From assembly GCA_964016885.1 (NCBI GenBank), contig OZ024743.1, positions 187,737,647 to 187,801,646 on the forward strand: a stretch of DNA of 64,000 bases, written 5' to 3'. Source of the stretch: Eledone cirrhosa. Its lineage: Eukaryota; Mollusca; Cephalopoda; Octopoda; Eledonidae. Both the position numbers and the translations under genes were made by a program. Below, piece by piece: positions 12,241 through 23,345 of the stretch (positions within the stretch are counted from its first letter, which is position 1; the number at the start of each line of letters is the position of its first letter). The notes beneath the pieces were generated by a model. The model worked only from the letters and a program-made list of their open reading frames with translations. It was not told the origin of the DNA and made no database searches.

Positions 12241-12289
12241 GTGTTAAAAACCACAGCTTAATACTGATTTCTAATTAAACGCAGGACGG

Positions 12290-12478
12290 CAAATTTGAGG
12301 GAATGGCAAAGTTGATTAAATCAACCCTAGTAATTGACTGGTACTTTAATTAATCAACCCCAGAAGGATGAAAAGCAAAGTTCATCTTCACACAGGATTT
12401 GAACTCAGAATGTAGAGAGACAGAACAAGTATTGCAATATTTTATCCAACACCTTACCAACCCTGCCAATTCATCACT
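12290..12478 (-). mobile_element. Family 1 SINE, diverged
   Basis: The minus-strand body (AGGATGAAAAGCAAAGTT), the B-box relic (AGGATTTGAACTCAGAATG) and an A-box-side end (CTGCCAATTCATCACTC) lie in the expected order. The head region is several bases diverged. Confidence 0.75.
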
Positions 12479-12479
12479 C

Positions 12480-13671
12480 TTATACAGCAGCTTGATATTG
12501 ACAAAGTTAATTACCTCATATACTCAAATATAAGCCAAGGAATATGTGACCAAAAAATAATGGTAAAATGGGGGTTTGGCTTATATTTAGGGTCAATATT
12601 TTGATGATTTTCACCATCTTCCAATTCTATGTAAATAAGGTGCTAACATATCTGGAGTAATTATTTCACAATGAAAAACTGTTTTTCAACGTTTACTATA
12701 TAATCATGGATTTCATTTATTGCTTTAAGAAGATTCCCAACAAATTTTTATCATTTGAACTTTTAAAGACATAAATATCCCCTGCACATATAAGCATTCA
12801 CATGTGCACATGCACAAACATACATATTCATACAAGTGCCCTGACTATTTTTCTTTGTGACTTAATTATACTAATTCTTTGAAGCTTTTGATTTATTTTG
12901 CTCACTCTCTCTCTCACCCTTCTCTCACACTTGCACTCTCTTTTTCTTGCTCTGCCTCTCCTCTCTCTCACTTGCTGTCTCCCCCCCCCCACTCTGAATC
13001 CTTATACAATGTTCTCTTAGTTGATCTCTTTCAACTATTTCTTATTCATTTTGATCTCCCCCTAGTGTTCTAATGATCTTCATAATAGTTAAAGAAAACT
13101 CTTTTTATATAATTCTTTGTCTAGTTAAGATTTATATGCTAGAGAATGGGTTATGGGTGGTGGAAAGTAATACAGCCCCAGATATGATGGTTAATTGCAA
13201 TACAAGCGGGCAACTGCTGGATGAATAATCAACCCCAGACCAACAGCAGTAAACTACTAGGGGAAATCAAGCACTGGGTTACACCTGTAGCCCCGAAAAA
13301 AACTTTCAGAAACCAGTGACATAGCTATGATGAGGTGAGTAAAGGATGCCTCTAAAAAAGTCTAGTCTTCGCAGGTTTGTCAAAATACCAGATTCGTGAC
13401 TGGTATGAATAAGACCACTTAAACCGCAACTGCAATATGGTGAGAGGAAAGTATCTACATCCACTTTTTTTACATTATACAGATCGGAGTCTATTTAGTT
13501 TGATAAACTGTAGCAAATGGGGAGAGGGACAACAGAAACTTCCTTAACACATTGCTTTATAAACATATTATCCCCAAATCCATATTTATTCAGTTTTTTG
13601 TTGTTTACATCACGGGAAATTATTGTGACTGATACTTTGAGGTATATCTTCCAACTCTTTACATTCTATGT
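12480..13671. other. Unassigned sequence with a CT-rich tract
   Basis: A pyrimidine-rich microsatellite lies at about 12900-12995. The stretch 13140-13480 is less AT-rich and could be an old element, but I cannot place it. There is no supported gene. Confidence 0.5.
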
Positions 13672-13815
13672 TCAAATTTCCTGGGAGTCAGCTTTGTCTT
13701 TCATCCCCCAGGAATCAATAAAATAAAGCACCAGCAAAATACTGGCATTGATTTTATCAACAAATCCTCCCCTGAATTTCTGGCCTTGGAACTACATTAG
13801 AAACAACCATCATTA
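13672..13815 (+). mobile_element. Family 1 SINE, 3' half
   Basis: The body (GTCAGCTTTGTCTTTCATCC, then AATCAATAAAATAAAGCACC) and the 3' part (CTGGCCTTGGAACTACATTAGAAAC) are recognisable. The promoter half is missing or eroded. Confidence 0.65.
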
Positions 13816-14499
13816 TAGTCATTATCGCTTTTACATCAGCTTTTCTATGCTTGGACAGGTCCACTTCAGCACAGCAACTCTTCATTTGCCGTGATCTAAT
13901 CATGGATTAAAAAAATAGTAAACCCCTGGACAAAATGTTTGTTGCTTATGTTGACTTGGTGTTCCATCCTAGAAGGAGTTGATAAAATAGTACCAGTCAA
14001 GTCCTCTGATTATGATACGACTGCTTATATATTCTGTTTTGACTAAGCATATATCTATGTGTGTGTTGGACTTCTGTCAGCTTTCATGACAAGTGTTCCA
14101 GTTGATTCGATCAATGGAACAGCAAACTTGTGAAATTAACAGACATGTGGCTGTATATTCTACTTACATGTGTATCCTTAACAGGGAGATTCAGTGTAAC
14201 CCAATGTGTGACAAGAGTGACCTTTTGAGTTACAGGTACATTTCATTTCAGCTGAGTATATTAAAACACCATGGAATAAAGGGTCTTGCTTAAGGACACG
14301 ACATGCCACAGGGAATTGAACTAACGTCTTTATATTTGTGAGCTGAACACCTTTAATGTGTATGCCATGTGTATATCAACAAATCCTTCACTTGATTAGG
14401 AATATACACCCACAAAAAACACAATATAATTAATTGTTTTTCAATTTTGTCCATATATTCTGTTGTCATTTTTATACCCTCTTTCATTATATATTTTTG
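13816..14499. other. No recognisable feature
   Basis: AT-rich with scattered short open frames. A short stretch near 14280-14330 resembles text seen in tRNA-headed SINEs (GTCTTGCTTAAGGACACGAC), too little to call. Confidence 0.4.
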
Positions 14500-14612
14500 A
14501 GTTCAAATCCTGCTGAGGTTAACTTTGCCTTTCATCCATACAGGGTCGACAAAATAAAGTACCAGTAATGCACTAAGTAATTGCTAGCCTTGTGCCAAAA
14601 AGTAGAAACAAT
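14500..14612 (+). mobile_element. Family 1 SINE, 3' half
   Basis: It starts within the B box (GAGTTCAAATCCTGCTGAGG) and runs through the body to the ending GCCTTGTGCCAAAAAGTAG followed by AAACAATTATA. It is a 5'-truncated copy. Confidence 0.85.
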
Positions 14613-14927
14613 TATATATTTTGGTAATTTGTGGTTTTGTTCTCAACCAGTTCTGATTTTTAACATTTCTGTTTTGTATTCATTTTGCTTAGTCGTGCAA
14701 AAAGTTTTTTCTTCTTCCTAATAAGGCAATTTCTGATTCCCTGTTCAGTTTAGTTATTTTTATATATAGATTCTATTGTTTCTCCTTCTTCATCACAGAT
14801 GTTTCTTCAATCCAGCCTCTGTTTTATAATTGATAACTTCCTTGAGGATTCAAAACAATGCTTTGATTTGTTTGGTTTTGCTAGCCCTCTGTATTAAATT
14901 CATTTTATTATTTATTAGATATAGATC

Positions 14928-15128
14928 AGTAGATTGGCAGTATCAGTAGAGTGATATGTAGTTACCTGCCTTTACATTCTGAGTTCAAGTCACACTAAAG
15001 TTAGCTTTGCATTTCACCCTTACAGGTTCAATAAGATAAAGTCCTAGTAATGCACTGAGGTCAATTTAATCAAATTTCCTCTCCCCCAAAATTGTTGACA
15101 TTGTGCCTAAATCAGAAACCATTATTTA
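14928..15128 (+). mobile_element. Family 1 SINE, near complete
   Basis: It carries the A-box side (GATTGGCAGTATCAGTAGAG), B box (CTGAGTTCAAGTC), body (GTTAGCTTTGCATTTCACCC) and an ending with TTGTGCCTAAATCAGAAACC. A longer internal variant has AATCAAATTTCC-type sequence before the end. Confidence 0.85.
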
Positions 15129-16635
15129 TTAGATATGTTTTAGTCCTATAGAAGGTATCTTACAACAATTTTCTAGTTGCAGAAGTTTTGGGAATGTATT
15201 TCCTTATATTTATGACAATAAAGAATGATTATTATATGGAATTGTATGGTTATGAATGAAGTAATGAGTTCTTGGTTATTATGGCACTTTATTCATCATC
15301 CTTGAAATGATGGAATATAAGAAGGATTCTGCCGTACAAATTGAACATAACAACACAAAATACTATTGTCAAAGAGGGAGCTTCTGTATAGTCTCACAAT
15401 CTGGTAGAAATAGTTGTTGAATCCTCCTCAAAATATTTTTGAAAACACACCCACAGGAAAAGACATCAAATAATGTGGTTGTAGATAGCTCCAACATGTC
15501 AGTCTTGGCTACAATGTCTTTGATCATGGAATTGTTTGATCAGAGTTGACCTAGGGTTAAACAACAACAGCAAGTTAAATATCACAAATGAATCTCATCC
15601 AAATATCAACTCTACATTTTGCATAATCTCCATAACCTCTCTGACAACTTTGACCTTAATTGACTTTATTACAATGAGTCTTCAGTTGAGCCAAGGCTTT
15701 CTGAAATACCTGCGTCTTACTATAACTAATTTATCTTTCCATAACTGGTATACATACTTTTAATCTTAAGATTCTAAGAGTAGATTACTGTAAATTTATG
15801 AGATAATCGAATCAAACACAGAAGACCTGTTATTAAGTTAATGTCACATTAATGAGCTGAATAAATTGAAATAGAGTTGGCGCCATTCATTAGTAAACTG
15901 CAAGTGTTAATCAGTTATATTGGAAGCAAATTGATGAAAGTGATAAAAGAGATTGAAGACACAAGGTATTATTTATTTTGAAATAATTTGATATTTAGCT
16001 GCAACAACGACAAGTTTAAATATGATTTCTGGGAGAGAAAAGCATTTGAAGGGAGGAAGATAATATATTATAATACTTGGTTGGACTCATATGGTTGTCT
16101 AGATAAGATTTGAAGGTAGTCACTTATAAAGAAGCTTGTTATTAACATTAGAGTTTGCTTGTTAAATTATACACTTTGGTTCATGTAATATTATCCGTGG
16201 AAGCAATGGCTATGTTTGTTATTATTGTATGTTCAGTTTAATAGTTATGGCAGTCTGAAAGGCAAAGGTATTAATATATTGTCTTTAATGTTATTAAGTA
16301 TGCAGTGTTTAGTTACATCTTTCTTTATGCTTTTAGTTCAAATTCAAGTATCGGAATATACTGACACCAGTTAAAATTAGTCTACGTCTTATTTGTAAAA
16401 TATTAATGTAATTAATTTATCATGTAATTGAACATGCTTATTTGACTTGCTAGAAATAGTAGTCAAATCTCTATCAAATTACATCTTACAATCTTAAAAA
16501 ACTATTTGATAAGCATTCTCCAATATACTTCATCTAAAAAGAAAAAGGGACATGGATCTCATGGCTATAAAACCTTTATGTGTAAGTCTGCTTGGTTAGG
16601 GCCATTCTAGAACTAAATAACAAGAACAACATTTC
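15129..16635. other. Unassigned AT-rich sequence
   Basis: The longest frame is 75 codons (15536-15763) without recognisable similarity. Around 16440-16500 a segment (TTGACTTGCTAGAAATAGTAG..CAAATCTC) resembles 36315-36360 and hints at an old dispersed repeat. Confidence 0.45.
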
Positions 16636-16935
16636 GTTGACATCATCATCATCAGCATCATCACCATCATCATTTAACATCTGTCTTTCCTGCTAGAAAG
16701 GGTTGGATGGGTCTCCACAGACCAGGAAGATAGTCAAGTGGAGTCACTGACCTCTCAGATGGACATACATATTCCTGCACTTTATTGAATGCATTTTATA
16801 ATGGCACCAACATTAGGGAGGTTGTCATATCTTTGACACAGCTGAAAAGTCCTCCAACCCTTTGTTTGGAAGATTTTCTGTAGCTGGATGCACTTCCTAC
16901 CCCAGCCACTTTACTGGGTGTACTCAACGACAAAG
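16636..16935 (-). mobile_element. SINE-type tail element with (ATG)n end, minus strand
   Basis: The left end is CATCATCAT-rich, followed by TTTAACATCTGTCTTTCC, the complement of the GGAAAATGGACGTTAAACGATG end seen elsewhere. Further in come GGATGCACTTCCTACCCCAG and CCACTTTACTGGGTG, the complement of the module and GGAAGGGCATCC block. It forms one half of an inverted pair with 17083-17225. Confidence 0.65.
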
Positions 16936-17082
16936 ACACATGTCTAAATGTATCAGACATAAGTCCTTTTTCAGGAAATAGCAAAGTTCAGAGAGAGAGA
17001 AAGCTGGAACAATGGAGGTTGAATGTTTGAAAAAAGACAAAAAAACTTAGCTACTGTTGGAGAACTACATGATAAATACCAC

Positions 17083-17225
17083 CATTACACTCTGTAAAGT
17101 GGTTGGTGATAGGAAGGGCATTCATCCATAGAAAACTTGTGATACAAAGAGCTGATAGGACACTTAAGTTGTGTCATAGACATGACAACCTCCCTAGAGT
17201 TGGTGCCATAATAAGATACACCCAG
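17083..17225 (+). mobile_element. SINE-type tail element fragment, inverted partner
   Basis: CTGTAAAGTGGTTGGTGATAG and GAAGGGCATTCATCC are the family block. The following ATGACAACCTCCCTAGAG..TTGGTGCCATAAT mirrors 16798-16830 on the opposite strand. The two copies face each other with about 150 bp between. Confidence 0.65.
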
Positions 17226-17337
17226 TAGAGCATGGATCATATGCTGGGCCCTTAACCTGCCTGGTGGTCAGAGGATCTGCTTGAATACTGACTGGTCTAT
17301 GTTGACATCTTGTCCAACTTTTGATAGCAGGGAAAAC

Positions 17338-17712
17338 ATGGCTTAGTGGTTAGAGCATTGGCCTTGCAATTGAAAGGTTGTGAGTTCAATTCTCGGACCG
17401 GGTGATGTGTTGTTTCCTTGAGCAAGACACTTTATTTCACATTGCTCCAGTTTACTCAGCTGTAGAAATGAGATGACAGGACTGGGGTCCCTATCATTCC
17501 ACTGCAAAGTGGTTGTGGAGGTGCCATGGCAAAAAAGCACCCAGCCCACACTGTAAGTGAACGTGTAGGCGCCACGGAAAAAAAGCGCCCAGCACTCATT
17601 GTAAATGAGGTTGGTGTTAGGAAGGGCATCCAGCTGTAGAAATCAATCCAGAATCAGTTCCCGTCCCACCCTTGCAAGCAGGGAAAAGCGGACGTAAAAT
17701 GATGATGATGAT
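17338..17712 (+). mobile_element. tRNA-headed SINE (family 2) with RTE-like LINE tail
   Basis: The head is strongly tRNA-like: A box TGGCTTAGTGGTTAGAGCAT and B box GGTTGTGAGTTCAATTCTC. The middle holds two copies of a ~48-bp module (GTGGTTGTGG..GCACCCAGCC and GTGAACGTGT..GCGCCCAGC). The tail (17659-17712, CCGTCCCACCCTTGCAAGCA, then GGGAAAAGCGGACG and ATGATGATG) matches the end of the LINE at 34675-34735 with about two differences. SINEs are thought to borrow the partner LINE's reverse transcriptase through such shared tails. Confidence 0.9.
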
Positions 17713-17734
17713 AATTGTTTCTACTTTATAATGA

Positions 17735-17736
17735 TG

Positions 17737-17776
<40 letters not shown>
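17735..17776. repeat. (TA)n(GT)n microsatellite
   Basis: A TA run passes directly into a GT run, with a CGTGTGTG continuation to about 17787. Confidence 0.9.
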
Positions 17777-17777
<1 letters not shown>

Positions 17778-17789
17778 CGTGTGTGGGTG

Positions 17790-19680
17790 TCAGTTTTGTC
17801 TACTAACTTGAAAATGCTGGAAAAAATAACCATAATTTTCAATAGGTGTGTTATCGTGTTTAGCTGCTACTTTTGAGTAAGAATGTACCTTGCCAAATAT
17901 ATTTGTGTTTAATATTCACATTTATTACAGATGTGCAATATGCATGAAAGTTAGCTTGGTGTATATGCTATTGCAGGCATTTTGATATGTATATATAACA
18001 TAAAAGATGATTTCTTTTGTAGAATTAGAATACTGTATTACAAGCAAAACTTCCATGACTCTAATCATATACTTAAATCTTTTCAGTGACAAACATTGTA
18101 AATAATTCTGCAAAGCAGCAATTCTATGATATTTTGCATCACAATCATTCTTATTTAATGCAACATTTGCATAATGTACACATTCAGAAACTAAAGCTTT
18201 ATCCAAACAATGTGGATAATTATGTGACTTGGCAGCAATTGATAGCCTAGAAATTCAGCATGAAGCTTTTCAACTTCACTTACTGAACTAAAATAAGTAA
18301 AAAATAACTGTAACTATCAATAAAAATAAAGAAACATTAGAAATCTAAGCTTTCACTCTTTCTGTAAAATTAATACTGGGTGGATTCCTTAGGAACTCAC
18401 ACTTGGGCAGTGTTTTAAAAGCTTTTGTTAGAGCATTTATGTATAATGCATAAACAGCTGTGAAACCTTGCATTCACTTACACCTGAAAAAGTGTTTTGT
18501 ATTGAATAATCTGCTCATTGTGGATTTAGTTATAAGGCATACAGTGAAGTTGAATTTCTTCATCTTTTACATCGACTTTCAAACAAGACATTTAATGAAA
18601 ATGCCACCAACCTTTTATAAATTTAGGTGAAAGTTTTATAAGAAAAGAATGTAATAGAATGTTTAGCAGGTGAATGAAAACATTTTCTCTTTATAAAAAC
18701 AAGTTAAAATTGGTCAAATATGGCAGAACAGCCAAAGATAAAATAGCAAATTGATATTTAACATATGATTTGAAAGGGCTGCTTTCAAATGAATAAACCA
18801 AGGACACTTATCATTGCAGGACATAAAAAAACCTTTGTAGTGTGTCAAAAAGTAGGAGAACTCTTTTAAATGTTTTAATTGACATTTCTAGACTTGACCA
18901 ACTTGTTGACACATTCCTGAAAATTTCTTTATATTCTCTATTGCAAAAGCAACCACTATTTTCTAACTGCCTCTTTCATTTTGTATTATAAAGATTAAGG
19001 TCTTCTAAAACAAAACTACATGAATCTCTAAATGGTATGTATAAGATGGTAAAAGCATTTGGTGAAAAAACAAGTATTGATTATATTGTGAACTTTAAAT
19101 ATTGCAAAATATGTCTTCCCATGTTTATTCTGCAATTGCCTATCCCTAAACCAACACAGTTGACCCACAGTTTTTCACTCTTAATCATAGCATGTTGAAT
19201 TTTCTTATATATTATTTCTGCTTTGCCACATTAAGGACCAGTTGTAGTTCACATTTCAAAGAACTTTGTTACAATCTTGTGTAGTCTATTCATATAAAAA
19301 CTTCTAACAATTAGTGGGTTCATATTGTCTTTTCATGCATTGTTTGACCCTTCTACCAGCAAAGAAAATGACTGAAACTGCATCTCTTGTACCGTGAGAC
19401 AGAGCTTGTGGCAGAGGAAAAAAGTTAATTCATATTTTATCTATATGTTGAAAGAAAAAGTAGAACTCCAAAACAAAAACACAGTTTCTGATTATATACC
19501 GCTATGTACCTTACTTTATGTATATATGCTGTATAATGCTTGTTTCAATAATCACTATTATAGGAAATAACCACTCAGCCAATAGATCAGTTATTATTTA
19601 TGCAATATATGTATGTTTGTTTGTATGTATGCATGGATGTACTTGGTATGGTTCCATGTCTGAGCATGCGGTTACCCTAC
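17790..19680. other. Unassigned AT-rich sequence
   Basis: About 1.9 kb without a supported gene or recognised repeat. The longest frame is 93 codons on the minus strand (17925-18206), with no familiar motif and AT-driven composition. Confidence 0.5.
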
Positions 19681-19689
19681 TGGGAGGGA

Positions 19690-19915
19690 AAGTACCTTAG
19701 TTTTTGTTAGAACATTGTCTTCAGAGAAAGAAAACTCTGATGAAAAACCTGCAACTTGGTAGTAGCCAATCTGTCACCATTGTTCAGAGAGTGGGATTGG
19801 TCCAGTGCAAGGCCTTTCTTCACTTAAAACTTCAAGTACAAGTATCACTTAATCTTAACGAGTTTCATGAGCATGGCCTTTTCCTTTTTCTTTCACTGCA
19901 GCATATGCAAAAAGG
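19690..19915 (+). repeat. Dispersed repeat shared with 48590-48790
   Basis: Both loci contain AAACCTGC.ACT/GCTCAGTAG..., GAGAGTGGGATTGG.TCAGTGCA and TCTTTCC/TTCACTTAAAA in the same order. At 48.8 kb the block runs straight into a Tx1-like LINE 3' end, so it may be part of a LINE or composite element. The class is unknown. Confidence 0.6.
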
Positions 19916-19959
19916 AATCTAAGGCAATTCGCGAAACCAAGATGCAACCATTATGTATG

Positions 19960-20065
19960 TATGCCGAGGTTGACTTTGCCTTTCATCCTTACGGGGTCGA
20001 TAAAATAAAGTACCAGTAATGCACTGGATAATTGTTGGTCTTGTGCCTAAAGTAGAAACAATTAT
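19960..20065 (+). mobile_element. Family 1 SINE, 3' half
   Basis: The copy runs from GCCGAGGTTGACTTTGCC through CTTACGGGGTCGATAAAATA to TTGTGCCTAAAGTAGAAAC. It ends immediately before a LINE fragment on the same strand. Confidence 0.85.
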
Positions 20066-20705
20066 GTATGTATGTTGGAGTGGTCACCTTGCCAGGATGA
20101 AGGATTCTAGAATACCAAAACAACTCTTTTATGGAGAGTTAGTTAAAGGAAAACGACCTCAACATAAACCAAAAAAGAGGTATAAGGATTCCTTGAAAGC
20201 CTCTTTGAAAGACGCTAACATCTCTGCTGATACATGGGAAAATATTGCTGCTGATTTTAATAAATGGAGAAAGCCTGTATATGAGGGGAAAGTTGCCTTT
20301 GAGGCATCTCAAATCGCATACGAGAAAGTAAAGCGGGATGTGAGGAAGGGCATTGCTGTTGTACTTCCAGACGGCGAGGGTCCTCCTATGGTGCTGACAT
20401 GCAGCGTATGTGCGAGACTTTGCCTAAACAAAGCTGGACTAGAAAGTCATCTTCGCAGTCATAAAGTAAGACCAGTGGTTGACTACCAGGCTGCTGTTGG
20501 AGATGCTACTCATCATGCTTGCCAAACATGTGGTAGAGAATGTAAATCAGCAGGAGGGCTCAAGCGACATGCAAAAGTACATGAACTCCAACCACAGCCG
20601 GCTATTCCCAGTGAATGTTTTGGTTGTCGACTCTGTGCAAGACATTTTAGATCATTGGCTGGGCTAAAAAAGCCACATTCGATCGCAACGCTGTTAGTTG
20701 CTATC
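20066..20705 (+). pseudogene. LINE C-terminus with three C2H2 zinc fingers (5'-truncated copy)
   Basis: The reading frame begins in WSGHLARMKDSRIPKQLFYG and continues through the post-RT region into a C-terminal zinc-finger block. Finger 1 is CSVCARLCLNKAGLESHLRSH, with C-x2-C-x12-H-x3-H spacing (about 20398-20460). Finger 2 is CQTCGRECKSAGGLKRHAKVH (about 20520-20582). Finger 3 starts CRLCARHFRSLAGLK but is frameshifted by an extra A (six A's at about 20666-20671 where the 52.9 kb copy has five). The first two fingers are in frame with the LINE sequence here, showing that the fingers belong to the LINE ORF. Parallel copy: 52284-52921. Confidence 0.85.
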
Positions 20706-20842
20706 GTGTGTGTGTGTGTGTGTATAGATATGTTTATGTGTGTGCGTGTGTGTGTATATATATATGTATATGTATATTATTATTGTTGTTGTTGTCGTTA
20801 TTATTATTGTTGTTATTATTATTATTATTATTGTTATTAATA

Positions 20843-20933
<91 letters not shown>
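20706..20933. repeat. Compound microsatellite (GT)n-(ATT)n-(TA)n
   Basis: GT runs, ATT/GTT triplets (20775-20838) and about 95 bases of nearly pure TA up to 20933. The open frames here are artefacts of the repeats. Confidence 0.95.
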
Positions 20934-20937
<4 letters not shown>

Positions 20938-21055
20938 TATTCCGGGTTGAATCGGAAGTAACCACAGTAAGTAAGGTACTCAATACTTTGCAGAGTATAA
21001 AAGTTTTAATATAGATGAGATTCTACAGGTCTAGAACTGTTAACCCAGAATAACG

Positions 21056-21056
<1 letters not shown>
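20934..21056. mobile_element. Small TIR element inside a TA microsatellite
   Basis: Terminal inverted repeats ACATTATTCCGGGTT (20934-20948) and its near complement (21042-21056) match at 13 of 15 positions. TA repeats lie on both sides. The size (123 bp) and TA flanks fit a MITE of a TA-targeting family such as Tc1/mariner, though the TA run makes a target duplication impossible to prove. Confidence 0.55.
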
Positions 21057-21084
<28 letters not shown>

Positions 21085-21086
<2 letters not shown>

Positions 21087-21130
21087 CTCGTGCAATGGCC
21101 ATACTCGATAACGAAGGGGCAGCCATCATG
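21085..21130 (+). repeat. Short dispersed repeat, also at 53556-53602
   Basis: Both copies read CGTGCAATGGCCATACTCGA then TAACGA.G.GGCAG, preceded by a T run and followed by TA- or TATG-rich sequence. Likely an end of a mobile element that I cannot name. Confidence 0.6.
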
Positions 21131-21219
21131 TATGTATGTATGTGTGTGTATCTATTATGTATACTTATATTCCTTTGTCAACTCTTTTGTGAGCTTTTCT
21201 TCGATCTTACTTAGTCTTT

Positions 21220-21500
21220 ACTAGAGTTTTTTCCATTGGGATTTCATGGCACATTTTCACCCAGTTATCATCATCCATATGCATCACATGTGCTTACAAG
21301 CTCAGTCTATTCTTATGTACACAACATTCGATTCCTCTCATATAGAGTTTTTATCTCAGTTCATCCATGCTTCATTGTACATATACATTAACATTGCACA
21401 TTCATTGAAGCATGTTCACTTCATTTCTCTCCAGCCTTCACATATCGTCTGCATTTACTCCCCATGTCTCACTACTATACAGTAATGTTTATTCTGCTTC
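21220..21500 (-). pseudogene. LINE C-terminal fragment, minus strand, diverged
   Basis: On the minus strand the segment contains AGGCTGGAGAGAAATGAAGT, CTTCAATGAATGTGCAATGTT and CATATGGATGATGATAAC. This parallels the post-RT region of the LINE copy at 41960-42250 (GACTGGAGAGGAGCGAAGC and later blocks). There is no intact frame. Confidence 0.55.
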
Positions 21501-22010
21501 AGCATGGCTGCAATCTAATGACAGAAGCTAGTAAAATAATAAAATAAAATGATACTATTGTCTGGACATATTTGAAACTTCCAATACTAATTTACTTTCT
21601 TGGTGCCAATATTTCAAGATTAATTATTGTTCTTTGGAACTTTGTCTACTTACTTCTGCTGGAGAATATTCTTTCATAGTCTCTTTTACATTCTATTATA
21701 TTGTATAACAATTGCCTGTTAAATCACACCTAAAAGTCTGCATAAAATTTTACCTACTATTCAAAATATTGCTGATTATATTATATCTGATTGTTTAAGC
21801 ATATAGTTTGGGAAGTGTGAGCTAGTAATGCTAACCAGTACATGCAGTAGGACATATTTAACTACCTAGTGTTTCAATAGCTTGTAATTCTGGAATCAGC
21901 TTGTTTGTGAGTTTGGAGATGGCATCAAGACACCATACCGCTATAGTTTTTAATAAGCATTATTGAAATGATCAAGTGTCGCTTTTCTGTTACATTATCC
22001 TTCCAATTGA
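21500..22010. other. No recognisable feature
   Basis: AT-rich sequence without a supported gene. Confidence 0.5.
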
Positions 22011-22101
22011 ACCAAGCTATTGTTAAAGGTGTTCAGGTGTTTATTATTTTACATGCATTGCAAAATAATAAACACCTGAACACCTTTAACAATAGCTTGG
22101 T
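22011..22101. repeat. Perfect 40-bp inverted repeat (hairpin)
   Basis: Arms 22011-22050 and 22062-22101 are exact reverse complements around an 11-nt loop (ACATGCATTGC). RNA from either strand would fold into an uninterrupted 40-bp stem. Perfect pairing is longer and cleaner than usual animal pre-miRNAs, so a recent inverted duplication is equally likely. Confidence 0.95.
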
Positions 22102-22424
22102 ATTGTGTTATCCGGGATTACATTTTCCAATATCCTCTCCTTATTAATATGCATGAATGTGATTTGAAAGAAATTTGTGTGTGATTTCTAGCAGTCCAAA
22201 CGACCACGTAGAAGCACTTCTGATGGATCTTGAAATCTGCTATAGAATCACCAATTGTTTAATCCCTCGTTATCTTCAAATTCTTCAACTGCATAAAACA
22301 GATAGAATATATTATGTTAATACATGGTAAAAAAAAGAGTACAAAAAGTGAATTAGTAGGATATATAAAAATATATATATATTATAAGTTGAGGTATACA
22401 TCAAGTAAAGCCTCTATCCCAGAG

Positions 22425-22735
22425 TGTAAAGTGGTCATGATGAGGACATGACAAAAAGCGCCCAGTCCACACTGTAAATTCGTCATGATGGCAACACAGC
22501 AAAAGTCACCCAGTCCACACTGTAAAGTGGTCATGTAGGCATCACAACAAAAAGCGCCCAGTACTCACGGTTAATGGGATTGGTGTTAGGAAAGGCATCC
22601 AGCTGCAGAAACCAAGCCAAAATCAGTTCTGTGTGAGCAAAACATGGTCCTTCGATCTGGATATCTCACAACGGGACAGCCTGTCCTACCCATGCTAGAG
22701 TAGAAAATGGACGGTAAACGATGATGAGGAAGTTG
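22425..22735 (+). mobile_element. SINE-type element with three 48-bp modules
   Basis: Three consecutive modules begin GTAAAGTGGTCATGATGAGG, GTAAATTCGTCATGATGGCA and GTAAAGTGGTCATGTAGGCA, each about 48 bp and ending in a CCCAGT-type block. Then come GGTGTTAGGAAAGGCATCC, CCCATGCTAGAGTAG, and AATGGACGGTAAACGATGATG. The tRNA-like head is missing. Confidence 0.8.
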
Positions 22736-22772
22736 ATAATTATATATGCTATAAGGAGCTGAGAGGGAGAAG

Positions 22773-22815
22773 ATAAAATAAAATAAAATAAAATAAAATA
22801 AAATAAAATAAAATA
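22773..22815. repeat. (AAAAT)n microsatellite
   Basis: About eight uninterrupted AAAAT/ATAAA units. Confidence 0.95.
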
Positions 22816-23345
22816 AGTGAGATAAAAGGATCATGTGACATGCTTTGTTGGTGGGTTAGTATAGGTCAGTTGACAGTGAGTGCTTTCAGATTATAATCCT
22901 CTATCAGACAATATTATTCCTGGCTTGGCAAATCAATTGCCCATTGGAGTATGTGTATAGGTTTTTTCCATGTCTCCAGGTCACTCTGACAGTTTAGGGT
23001 AAGCATTAGCTTCCTAATAAAATTTCCCTATACTACTATTCTTAGGTCAACTGTATCTCCATAAGTATTTTTGTGGTTAGGTTCCTTCCACATATTCAAC
23101 ACAAAGAAATATGTAGCAGGGGCATAGCCACAAAAATTCTTGCAAAGAGATATGGTCAACTTTAAAGTAGCTGATGCATATTTTATTAGGAAGCAGGCAG
23201 GTGCCTAACACATGCACTAGAAAAAAATTATAAAACCCACTATATATATATATGTGTAAAAGGTAAACAGAAATAACAAAACTTACAAAACAAATGGCAC
23301 AGTACATGGAAGAAATATATTAGTTTAATGTTTGAAATAGTAGGA
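22816..23345. other. No recognisable feature
   Basis: AT-rich, with a short TA run near 23241-23255. No supported gene. Confidence 0.45.

Noticed and set aside
17338..17410. Possible genuine tRNA gene
   Set aside because: A and B boxes are good but the sequence does not fold into a full cloverleaf with an acceptor stem and continues as a SINE with module and LINE tail.
19737..19743. CTGATGA as a hammerhead core
   Set aside because: No GAAA core or pairing stems at the right distance; it is part of the dispersed block shared with 48.6 kb.
20708..20961. Tyr/Ile-rich frames
   Set aside because: Pure TA, GT and ATT microsatellite.
22011..22101. Calling it a microRNA gene
   Set aside because: A 40-bp perfect stem is untypical of animal pre-miRNAs and there is no evidence of expression.
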